Notes under the pieces: model-generated
Databases searched by the model: none
Told to the model about the DNA's origin: nothing
Seen by the model: only the letters and a program-made list of their open reading frames with translations
Part shown: positions 5,829 to 11,911 of the stretch, one piece after another
How positions within the stretch are numbered: the first letter of the stretch is position 1
Layout of the letters: every line of letters begins with the position of its first letter
Program-made: the position numbers and the translations under genes
Assembly: GCA_018302725.1 (NCBI GenBank)
Contig: JAGVZJ010000019.1
Coordinates: 1-11,911 of the forward strand
Reading direction: 5' to 3'
DNA from: Candidatus Woesearchaeota archaeon
GTDB taxonomy: Archaea > Nanobdellota > Nanobdellia > SCGC-AAA011-G17 > GW2011-AR20
DNA: 11,911 nucleotides

Positions 5829-7229
5829 TTATACTATTTTTTTCTTTAATTTAAATTTATTCTTTTTCCTCAGCATTATTGCTTCATAAATTAACCCTCT
5901 TGTAGTCATAGTGGTTACTATATGAAACAAAAGTTTTGGATATGTGATATGATCTACAGCTCTTATTTCCCTTAATCTTGAAATAAACATGAAAAAAATT
6001 ATGTACCTTAATATTCCGCTTAGTAAAAATGCGGTGTAGTAGTCAGACCAGGAGAGGAAGTTATACTTGATTAACAACCCACCAACCATTGCTCCTGCAA
6101 ATAAAGCTATGCCATTTAATACATTATAATAAGCCATGTATTTTGATCTTTTTTGCGGTATGATTGTATCAAAGAAAAAATTAAATGATGCTATCTCAAA
6201 TCCGGCCCATGCAAATCCACTGAACATCTGCGCAACTGCAAGATAACCTAAATTTCCAGAAAATATCCATGGGATTGGAACAAATGGCATTAAAACCCCG
6301 GATAGTGTTAAAACTTTTTTTGTTCCGTATCTATCTACTGCTTTCCCCCATATCGGCATTGCAAAGTACTTTGAGACAACTGCTGAGGCTACTAATAATG
6401 TATATGAAAAGTAGGATAATTTTAGGTCATATAACATGTAAGCAGCAAAGTAAGGGCCTGCAATGTAGATAGAGAAATTCATTAAACACAGGAAAATTAT
6501 AAACAAGCCATACCCTCTTGAAGGCGCTTGTTTTAAAAAAGTTATAAAACCTGTTTGGTCATCTTTACTTGGAATGTATTTAGGCTCAAACTTTTTTATT
6601 AGGTAGATCAATGAGAATATTCTAAATGTCAGAGCTAATGCAAAAATTGTAGCAAATCCAATATACTGGGTTCTTAAATCTGAGGTAAATTGCTGTAATG
6701 TCCATCCTGCCAGGAGTAAAGATATAAAAGAGATTGACCCGGCAATTGTGTTTCTTCTGCTAAAATAGGAGCCTCTTTCCTCACCACTTACCATGTCCCC
6801 CATCCAACTACTCCATGCAGAGCCTGCGATCATCCCAAAGATGAAGTAAAGGCTCACAAACAGGATTAATAGAGGAATACTAAACTTTCCAAAAAAGAAA
6901 ACCAATGCAATTGGGATATACATTAATGCCTGGAGGAATGCGCTAGTACAAACGAACTTCTTTCTTGAGTTAAAAAGCCTAAGCAGCTTTTCAGAAAATA
7001 ATTGGATGAGAGAGCCAAGAGTTTGGGGTAATGAGCCTAATATCCCTATTTGAAAAGTTGAGAAGCTAAGGAATGTTGCAAAAGCTGAAAAAAAGGATTC
7101 ACCAAATCCGACCATGGCTGAATAGAAGCTTCCATCAATTATGGAGTACTTAAGGCTCTTTTTTATCTTACTTTCATCTGTTTCTTTCTGAATTGTTTCC
7201 CTCTTTTTCTTCCAAGCATTTAGATCCAT
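5829..7229 (-). CDS. Major facilitator superfamily (MFS) transporter
   Basis: A 466-residue polytopic membrane protein with about twelve hydrophobic segments starting near residue 30, after a charged cytosolic N-terminus. The MFS signature loop between helices 2 and 3 is weak, but the equivalent loop in the second half is clear: GKAVDRYGTKK (about 295-305). A further conserved block, GDMVSGEERGSYFSRRN (144-160), recalls the archaeal/DPANN MFS group. Substrate cannot be inferred. The start is supported by a Shine-Dalgarno GGAG (7240-7243, about 10 nt upstream) and a TATA box 48 nt upstream, so unlike most genes here it has a short leader. It leads a two-gene unit with the membrane protein at 5359-5826 and is divergent from the PAC2-like gene. 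Confidence 0.88.
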   Translation of the reverse strand: MDLNAWKKKRETIQKETDESKIKKSLKYSIIDGSFYSAMVGFGESFFSAFATFLSFSTFQIGILGSLPQTLGSLIQLFSEKLLRLFNSRKKFVCTSAFLQALMYIPIALVFFFGKFSIPLLILFVSLYFIFGMIAGSAWSSWMGDMVSGEERGSYFSRRNTIAGSISFISLLLAGWTLQQFTSDLRTQYIGFATIFALALTFRIFSLIYLIKKFEPKYIPSKDDQTGFITFLKQAPSRGYGLFIIFLCLMNFSIYIAGPYFAAYMLYDLKLSYFSYTLLVASAVVSKYFAMPIWGKAVDRYGTKKVLTLSGVLMPFVPIPWIFSGNLGYLAVAQMFSGFAWAGFEIASFNFFFDTIIPQKRSKYMAYYNVLNGIALFAGAMVGGLLIKYNFLSWSDYYTAFLLSGILRYIIFFMFISRLREIRAVDHITYPKLLFHIVTTMTTRGLIYEAIMLRKKNKFKLKKKIV

Positions 7230-7273
7230 ATAGTTACTTCTCCTATGAAGGCTTTCTGTTGACTTTTTTGTAG

Positions 7274-7281
7274 TTTAAAAA
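7274..7281 (-). promoter_or_regulatory. Promoter of the MFS operon, with leader Shine-Dalgarno at 7240-7243
   Basis: TTTTTAAA on the minus strand puts transcription start near 7251, leaving about a 22-nt leader that contains TAGGAGAAG before the ATG at 7229. Confidence 0.55.
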
Positions 7282-7331
7282 CTTTTTGTGGTTACTGAAA
7301 AGAGAGGCTAAAATAATCTGTAGTGAAAAAC

Positions 7332-7342
7332 CTTATAAATAA
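7332..7342 (+). promoter_or_regulatory. TATA box of the PAC2-like operon
   Basis: CTTATAAATAA centred about 27 nt before the ATG at 7365; start of transcription at or within 1-3 nt of the ATG (leaderless). Divergent from the MFS promoter, the two boxes being about 60 bp apart. Confidence 0.7.
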
Positions 7343-7364
7343 CCAGATATAACTAGTGTAGATA

Positions 7365-8057
7365 ATGGAATTAGTGCTTAATAAAAAGCCTCAAGGTGTT
7401 ACAATAGTAGAGGGATTTCCCGGATTTGGGTTTGTTGGGACAATATCTGTTGAATTTTTAATTGAGCATACCAAAGCTGAGAAGATCGGAAGGATACAAA
7501 GCAATGATGTAATGCCGGTGGCTGCGGTTCATAACTCCCAGTTAGTTGAACCTTTAAGTATTTATTATTCCAAAAAGAAGAATCTTGTTTTTGTTCATGC
7601 TATAAGCAATATTCAAGGATTAGAGTGGCAGATTGCTGATATGATCTCTGAGTTATGCAAAACACTGAAGGCTAAAAAATTGATAAGTTTAGAAGGGATT
7701 GCTTCTGCTACTCCTGGAGAGCCTAGGGCGTTTTACTATACAACTGGAAAAGTAAAAGAGAAAGTAGAGGCAGCTGTCTTGAAAGAAGGGATTGTAATGG
7801 GGGTTACTGGAGCATTATTGCTTAGATCAAAAGTCAATATGTCATGCATCTTTGCAGAAACTCATTCGTCATTACCCGATTCAAGGGCTGCAGCAAAGAT
7901 TATTGAGGTTTTAGATTCTTACTTGGGACTAAAAATAGATTACAAACCTTTGTTGAAGAAAGCAGAGGAATTTGAAGCTAAGTTGAAAGGTTTAGTGGAG
8001 AAGAGTAGGAATGCAACAGATCAGAAAGCAAAAAAAGAATTAGATTATTTCGGATAA
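7365..8057 (+). CDS. PAC2-family protein (archaeal proteasome-assembly-chaperone homologue)
   Basis: A 230-residue soluble protein of the PAC2 family (COG2047 type). Seen: the N-terminal EGFPGFGFVGTISVEFLI block, which is the family's glycine-rich opening, MPVAAVHNSQLVEP, a central strand-helix core (LISLEGIAS, MGVTGALLL) and the ETHSSLPDSRAAAKIIEVL segment, followed by a charged coiled C-terminus (195-230). Eukaryotic PAC2 helps assemble the proteasome alpha ring; archaeal relatives (PbaA/PbaB) are thought to act as ATP-independent chaperones. The start has a TATA box at leaderless distance. A small membrane-protein gene follows after 17 nt in the same unit. The family is confident; the cellular client is unknown. 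Confidence 0.88.
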   Translation: MELVLNKKPQGVTIVEGFPGFGFVGTISVEFLIEHTKAEKIGRIQSNDVMPVAAVHNSQLVEPLSIYYSKKKNLVFVHAISNIQGLEWQIADMISELCKTLKAKKLISLEGIASATPGEPRAFYYTTGKVKEKVEAAVLKEGIVMGVTGALLLRSKVNMSCIFAETHSSLPDSRAAAKIIEVLDSYLGLKIDYKPLLKKAEEFEAKLKGLVEKSRNATDQKAKKELDYFG

Positions 8058-8060
8058 AAA

Positions 8061-8067
8061 GGAGGTG
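8061..8067 (+). promoter_or_regulatory. Strong Shine-Dalgarno before the small membrane protein
   Basis: GGAGGTG, 7 nt before ATG 8075, pairs with the CACCTC at the 3' end of the 16S in this window. It is the best ribosome binding site here and supports the 74-residue frame as a real gene. Confidence 0.85.
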
Positions 8068-8074
8068 TAAGCAT

Positions 8075-8299
8075 ATGCATACTTGCTGGATAAAAGGGGT
8101 GTTAGCTTTAATAGCAATTATTTTTGCCTGGATAAACTTTGCTTGGGCGCCTATAGTCATTACTCTTGCTGTAATCTTGATGTACATTACGAATGACAAA
8201 TGTGAAGAATGTAGCATGAAGAGGGCTAAAACTTCAGCACCAAGAAAGGTGGTTAAAGCTACCAGGAAGAAAACAACTAAAAGAAGGAGAAGAAGGTAA
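8075..8299 (+). CDS. Small membrane protein with CxxC and Lys/Arg-rich tail
   Basis: Seventy-four residues: two short hydrophobic helices (about 7-23 and 25-39, joined by a tight Ala-Pro turn), then CEEC (43-46) and a basic tail of about 27 residues ending KRRRRR. The positive-inside rule puts the tail in the cytosol. Cys4, Cys43 and Cys46 could bind a metal, and the tail could bind nucleic acid or the ribosome; both are inference. The start is set by a near-perfect Shine-Dalgarno. It is 17 nt downstream of the PAC2-like gene, and its end is part of a terminator hairpin. I do not recognise a family. Confidence 0.82.
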   Translation: MHTCWIKGVLALIAIIFAWINFAWAPIVITLAVILMYITNDKCEECSMKRAKTSAPRKVVKATRKKTTKRRRRR

Positions 8300-8312
8300 T
8301 TCTTCTCTTTTT
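8287..8312 (+). terminator. Hairpin terminator overlapping the stop codon
   Basis: GAGAAGAA (8287-8294) and TTCTTCTC (8300-8307) pair perfectly over 8 bp around the loop GGTAA, followed at once by TTTTT (8308-8312). The stop codon lies in the loop. Archaeal RNA polymerase terminates mainly on U-tracts; the hairpin may add to this. Confidence 0.65.
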
Positions 8313-8340
8313 ACTACTTTTAGATTACTAAACTAGTAAG

Positions 8341-8350
8341 GTTTTTAAAT
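8341..8350 (+). promoter_or_regulatory. TATA-like promoter before a 13-codon frame
   Basis: GTTTTTAAAT with a purine-rich upstream stretch, centred about 26 nt before ATG 8371. A 6-bp inverted repeat TTACTA-AAC-TAGTAA (8325-8339) sits directly upstream. The box faces into the 3' end of the hel308 gene. Confidence 0.4.
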
Positions 8351-8370
8351 GGTTATTTCTTTATTTTTTT

Positions 8371-8412
8371 ATGCCAAAGTATACATTTGAGAAGGATGAA
8401 GAGGATCAATAA
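8371..8412 (+). CDS. Possible 13-residue leaderless peptide
   Basis: ATG at the exact leaderless distance from a TATA-like box, encoding MPKYTFEKDEEDQ, an acidic peptide, then TAA. It overlaps the convergent hel308 stop by 7 nt. It may be a real micro-gene, the remnant of a longer gene, or just the head of an antisense RNA over the hel308 3' end. Nothing in the sequence separates these. Confidence 0.25.
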   Translation: MPKYTFEKDEEDQ

Positions 8413-10517
8413 TCTTTTAAACTTCCTATTGGAATTCCTAGCTGCTCTTTAATTGAAGCTGCTGTTTGTTTACCGATTAATTTTGATAAAACATCATATT
8501 TTATAATTTTAAGATGCTGCAAAGTCCTTATGTTATTGTTGAATAATTTTCTTGCCCTCACTCTTCCGATACCCCTTAGATTGATTAGAGGTAGTAGCTC
8601 CTGTCTAATACCGTGTTTCATCCTTACCATTAATGTTTTTACATCCCTTGCTGTTTCTATGTATTCAAGCATTTTTGCCAACTCCTGTAAGCTGTATAAT
8701 AACCAGTTTGCTATGTCTATCTTATATTTTAATTCTCCTGGGGGAATTCCATATTTTTTCATTATAAGATCTTCTGTTTCTTCATTTAACCATGAATTGA
8801 ACATAAAGGAAGTTTTTAATGTATCTAGAAAATTATCTGAAAATTCATCTTGATGTAATAGATTTTCTTTAAATTGTAATAACTCTGATTCTATTTCTTC
8901 ATGTTCACTTGCTCTTAACCTTAGTAAAGGTCTTATTTCCAAAGTGTTGCATATTAAATGAATTAAAGCAAAATCATCATAATCCTGTTTTTGTGCTTTT
9001 TGGATGTTTTCTATAAGGAAGTTAGCGGTTAAGGGGTCTATGTATAATTGTGAGACTCTTTTTCCTAATCTCGTAGGTTTTATTTCTTTGTTTAGGATTA
9101 TAAATCCAAAAGATTGTAGCAATTCAAGCATTGATTTGATTATAGAATGTAATTTTTCCTTGTCTTCAAATTGGCAGGCCCATAATGTTTCATCAAAAAA
9201 TGTGAATATTTTTTCCTTATCTGTCAAATAATTGATTGAAATTAAACTTAAAAGGTAGGTTCTTAATACTGGTTCTACTGCTAATTTAGAATAAATACTT
9301 TCTGGAGTTCCTGTTAAGTATCTGTTGTACAAATTTTCCTTTTCTTCTTCATTCTTAGCTATTATTATTGCTTCCCCATATTCATCATAAGAAGGACGAC
9401 CTGCTCTTCCGGACATCTGCATTATTTCTAGGACTGGAAGATATTGCATGCCTAAGGTGCCAAATCTCTTAACATCTCTTATGATAGACCTGAAAGCTGG
9501 AAGGTTAATGCCAAAAGCAAGAGTTGGGGTGCAACAGATTGTTTTTATTTTTCCTTCTTTGAAGCTCTGTTCTATTATCTCTTTTTGTTTTTGAGTTAAA
9601 CCTGCATGATGGAAAGCTACACCTTTTTTTACTATTTCTGATATTTTCTTGCATTGTTCTGTTGGATGTGGTAAAGAATTTAGTATTTTAGCGGAGGCTT
9701 CATTTAAGGAATCGTCATGTTTTAACCTATGACTTAATTTTTCTGCTACAGATTCTGCTGATCTTCTCGTGTTTACAAATAACAAAGATTGCCTGTTTTC
9801 GTTTATTGTGGACAAAGCCAAGTTTAGAGTTGGATCTGAAGATACCTCTCCTAAGGTTATATTTTCCTTTTCTTCAAAGAAATCTATCATACTTCCTTGG
9901 TATATCCCATTGTACAACTTAACAGGTCTCCAATCATCTTTAACTATGTCTGCATTAAGCCATGTGGCTAAATCTTCAGGGTTCCCTATTGTTGCGCTTA
10001 GTCCCAGGATTTGGAGAGATGGATTTAATTTTTTTAACAGGGTTATTACAATTTCCAGAGTTGGTCCACGAGAAACATCATTCAATAAATGTATCTCATC
10101 TATAATTAATAAGGAGATCTCTTTAATCCATTGGGCTTCCTGTCTTATTAATGAGTCTAATCTTTCATTTGAGCAGACTATTAAATTAGAGTTGTCTAAG
10201 TATGGCTCTTTTGTATCTGGATCTCCTATGGATAGGGAGGTGATTATTTGAGGATATTTAGTTTTGAAGTCCTTATATTTTTCTGTTGCTAAAGCTTTTA
10301 ATGGTGCAGTATAGACGATTTTTCCTTTTTTATTTAAAAAATGACTTAAAAAAGCTAATTCTGCAACCAGAGTTTTTCCTGAGGATGTTGGAGTGCATAT
10401 GATTAGGTTTTTATTATTTAATAATCCCTTATCTAATGCTTTTGATTGGCAGGGTCTTAATTCTTTGATTCCCTGTTTTTCTATAAATTCTCTTACTTCT
10501 TTGGTTATTCTGTGCAT
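8406..10517 (-). CDS. hel308: Hel308 (Hjm) family DNA helicase
   Basis: A 703-residue Ski2-like SF2 helicase, the usual Hel308 length. Motifs in order: Q-motif region (RPCQSKAL, 21-28), Walker A TPTSSGKT (42-49), Ia APLKALA (71-77), DEIH (140-143), SAT (174-176), motif IV FVNTRRSAE (247-255), motif V TPTLAFGINLPA (330-341), motif VI QMSGRAGRP (367-375). Near the C-terminus the helix-hairpin-helix domain carries RGIGRVRAR (648-656), the arginine-rich RAR feature typical of Hel308. The enzyme unwinds 3'-5' at stalled or branched forks and acts in replication-linked repair. The gene is intact. Its ATG lies 25 nt from a TATA box shared with the divergent zinc-ribbon gene, so its mRNA should be leaderless. 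Confidence 0.95.
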   Translation of the reverse strand: MHRITKEVREFIEKQGIKELRPCQSKALDKGLLNNKNLIICTPTSSGKTLVAELAFLSHFLNKKGKIVYTAPLKALATEKYKDFKTKYPQIITSLSIGDPDTKEPYLDNSNLIVCSNERLDSLIRQEAQWIKEISLLIIDEIHLLNDVSRGPTLEIVITLLKKLNPSLQILGLSATIGNPEDLATWLNADIVKDDWRPVKLYNGIYQGSMIDFFEEKENITLGEVSSDPTLNLALSTINENRQSLLFVNTRRSAESVAEKLSHRLKHDDSLNEASAKILNSLPHPTEQCKKISEIVKKGVAFHHAGLTQKQKEIIEQSFKEGKIKTICCTPTLAFGINLPAFRSIIRDVKRFGTLGMQYLPVLEIMQMSGRAGRPSYDEYGEAIIIAKNEEEKENLYNRYLTGTPESIYSKLAVEPVLRTYLLSLISINYLTDKEKIFTFFDETLWACQFEDKEKLHSIIKSMLELLQSFGFIILNKEIKPTRLGKRVSQLYIDPLTANFLIENIQKAQKQDYDDFALIHLICNTLEIRPLLRLRASEHEEIESELLQFKENLLHQDEFSDNFLDTLKTSFMFNSWLNEETEDLIMKKYGIPPGELKYKIDIANWLLYSLQELAKMLEYIETARDVKTLMVRMKHGIRQELLPLINLRGIGRVRARKLFNNNIRTLQHLKIIKYDVLSKLIGKQTAASIKEQLGIPIGSLKDY

Positions 10518-10538
10518 ATAAGGTATAGGGTAAATATT

Positions 10539-10546
10539 TTTATAAA
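10539..10546. promoter_or_regulatory. Palindromic TATA box shared by hel308 and the zinc-ribbon gene
   Basis: TTTATAAA, a perfect palindrome centred at 10542.5. The A of the minus-strand ATG is at 10517 and that of the plus-strand ATG at 10567, midpoint 10542. One box thus sits about 25 nt from both starts. No second TATA-like element is present in the 49-nt gap at the right distance for either gene. Confidence 0.65.
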
Positions 10547-10566
10547 GGCTTGTTTAATTAAATTTT

Positions 10567-10689
10567 ATGAAAATTTGTCCTATTTGTAAGTCAAATGAAA
10601 TAACCGATTATATGGGTGCGCAATTTGGGAAGTATCTTTGTAAGAGGTGTGGATATGTTGGTAGTTTGGTATTGGAGAAAGAGAGGTAA
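10567..10689 (+). CDS. 40-residue zinc-ribbon protein
   Basis: A mini-protein with two CxxC knuckles, CPIC (4-7) and CKRC (25-28), 17 residues apart, the geometry of a rubredoxin-type zinc ribbon. It ends in a strand, GYVGSLVLEKE. It is below the size cut-off of most gene finders but is supported by a TATA box at leaderless distance, four correctly spaced cysteines and an intact frame to TAA. From memory, small zinc ribbons with a GYVGSLV-like ending are frequent in DPANN genomes. Function unknown; protein or nucleic-acid binding is the usual guess. It is divergent from hel308 and convergent with the lhr gene, whose stop is 19 nt away. Confidence 0.8.
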   Translation: MKICPICKSNEITDYMGAQFGKYLCKRCGYVGSLVLEKER

Positions 10690-10708
10690 GAACAGAGTTT
10701 ATTGAGTT

Positions 10709-11911
10709 TTAGTCTAATTTCTTTGTCTTCCCTATCTTAGCAAGGACTAGGTGGTGCATTCTTCTTAAGAACTCTACTTTATCTTCCATCTTCATGATAT
10801 CTACATAGCCTTCTAAAACTAAGTTAAAAGCAAAAGGACTGGGAATCCTTGTCTGGAATATTTTTACTTCTATCCTCTTATCTTCTATATCTTTGATTAC
10901 ATTCTTAGCGTTAGTAATATCCATTAAATCCTCAAGGACTTCTCTTCTTGATTCCTGCAATATTGAAAATTCGTTGGATATCCTTCTAACGGCGTTTAGT
11001 AGCAACATAGAACTGACCTGCTGCCTTCCTACTCTTTTGGTTCTGCCTGCGTAGTTTCTTAGAATCATTAAAGATCTCACAGCACAATGCCTGAATCTTC
11101 TTTTTAATACTTCAGTCTTGTCAATTGCATTTTTCATAATTGCATCAATGTCTTTTACTTTAAGATGATCGAAAACCTGGGAAGTGATTATTGATCTTTC
11201 TGAAGCAACATAGAACCCATTATCATTTATTCCTATTTCTACATCCATATGGTACAATCTGCCGATAATGTATGCTACTGCTCTGGATAAGACATCATTA
11301 ACTCTTCTTCCATACAGACTGTGGAACACTATGAAATTTTTACTATCTTCTTTGTATTCTTCTATAAGTATTTTTTTGTCATTTGGCAGTTCCTTGAAGA
11401 GATATTGCTGTTTTAGGTATTCATAAATTGCGCTTGCTGCGTTGCTATCTACATAAAGGTATTTATCAATAAACTCCATTATTTTTTCTTTTGGTTCATT
11501 ATGATTAAACTTTTTTTCCATTAATCCTCGGAATTTAGATATATCCTGAGCTAAATCAAAAGATAATGGAAGCATTTCTGAGAACCATGAAGGGATTGTT
11601 GGAGGTCTTTGCTCTGCTGTTTTATTCCTCTAGAGAACAAAAATTCATATTTGCTTCCGCCCAAAACAAATACATCTCCTCTTTTTAGTCTTTCTAAGAA
11701 AGCCTCATCTATTTTTCCTATTGTTTGCTCTCCTACCTTTACCTGCACGTGAGTTTCATCAGGGATAGTACCAACATTAGTCATGTAAATCATTCTTGCT
11801 AACCTGCTTCTTTTTCCGATCATACCGGTTTCTTTATCATACCATATTTTAGCATAAACATACCTGTCTTCCAGTTTGGTGTATTCTCCTGATAGATAGT
11901 CTAAAACTTCT
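10709..11911 (-). CDS. lhr: Lhr-type ATP-dependent helicase, C-terminal part, with a frameshift; 5' end outside window
   Basis: Two overlapping frames join into the C-terminal half of an Lhr (large helicase-related) protein. Upstream frame (edge to about 11620): KIWYDKETG, then ARMIYMTNVGTIPDE and GDVFVLGGSKYEFLF, the Lhr core beta-domain blocks. Downstream frame (from about 11623): TAEQRPPTIPSWFSEMLPLSF, then FRHCAVRSLMILRNYAGR and VGRQQVSSMLLLNAV, the Lhr domain-4 signature. Without a shift the upstream frame ends at 11551 and the ATP-binding half is cut from domain 4. Adding one A to the AAAA run (complement of 11620-11623) restores one frame reading SRGIKTAEQRPPTIP. The RecA-like motor domains lie beyond the window. 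Lhr enzymes are 3'-5' helicases acting in DNA repair and RNA metabolism. Loss in a homopolymer suggests a consensus error, though a true lesion is possible. Confidence 0.88.

Noticed and set aside
7978..8217. 79-codon minus-strand frame
   Set aside because: Antisense to the PAC2-like gene end and the small membrane protein, which has a strong Shine-Dalgarno.
9769..10251. 160-codon plus-strand frame and other plus-strand frames inside 8530-9231
   Set aside because: Shadows of hel308, which is intact with all helicase motifs.
11615..11630. Programmed -1 frameshift in lhr
   Set aside because: No X-XXY-YYZ heptamer and no clear downstream hairpin; a lost A in the run is simpler.
1..11911. CRISPR arrays, insertion sequences, integrase sites, prophage genes
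   Set aside because: No spaced direct repeats, terminal inverted repeats, transposase or integrase motifs were seen on either strand.

Overview
The window is most likely a piece of a DPANN archaeal genome, near the Nanoarchaeota/Woesearchaeota/Pacearchaeota radiation. The evidence is an archaeal-type 16S rRNA whose 3' end carries the anti-Shine-Dalgarno sequence, a tRNA with bulge-helix-bulge introns, TATA boxes about 25 nt upstream of many start codons (leaderless mRNAs), and archaeal protein families (Hel308, Lhr, PAC2-like, eL41, an archaeal TGS-domain GTPase). Protein genes are AT-rich and the 16S is not. Placement below the domain level is inference; no database search was run.

Layout. 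Positions 1-1513 hold an almost complete 16S rRNA gene on the minus strand, with a structured leader and a strong TATA box (1644-1655). Going right, the minus strand carries a HAD-like hydrolase (1679-2251), a 33-residue ribosomal protein eL41 (2282-2383) and a coiled-coil protein (2386-2730). Next come two minus-strand tRNAs 3 nt apart: tRNA-Glu(UUC) and a tRNA-Ile(UAU) interrupted by two introns. A plus-strand unit follows: a short YbjQ-like protein and a YchF/Obg-type GTPase (3103-4469) broken by one extra base in its P-loop. It meets a minus-strand ferritin-like/VIT1 metal transporter tail to tail (4466-5314). Next are a minus-strand MFS transporter and membrane-protein pair (5359-7229), a divergent plus-strand PAC2-like chaperone and small membrane protein ending in a hairpin terminator (7365-8312), and the Hel308 helicase (minus, 8406-10517). 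A 40-residue zinc-ribbon gene (10567-10689) shares one symmetric TATA box with Hel308. The window ends in the C-terminal part of an Lhr-type helicase (minus, 10709 to the edge) with a frameshift.

Main points. (1) The tRNA-Ile has anticodon UAU, not the agmatidine-modified CAU that most archaea use for AUA codons. Its two introns each fit a canonical bulge-helix-bulge, and the two motifs cannot form together, which suggests ordered splicing. (2) The 16S gene has two perfect tandem duplications (34 bp and 11 bp) in very conserved places, and two conserved protein genes each carry an apparent 1-bp indel. These four lesions may be real or may reflect assembly or consensus errors; read mapping decides. 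(3) One palindromic TATA box lies equidistant from two divergent leaderless genes.

Housekeeping functions dominate: translation (16S, tRNAs, eL41, GTPase), helicases linked to repair (Hel308, Lhr), protein quality control (PAC2-like) and transport. I see no CRISPR array, insertion sequence or prophage. No stretch over 300 bases lacks a gene.
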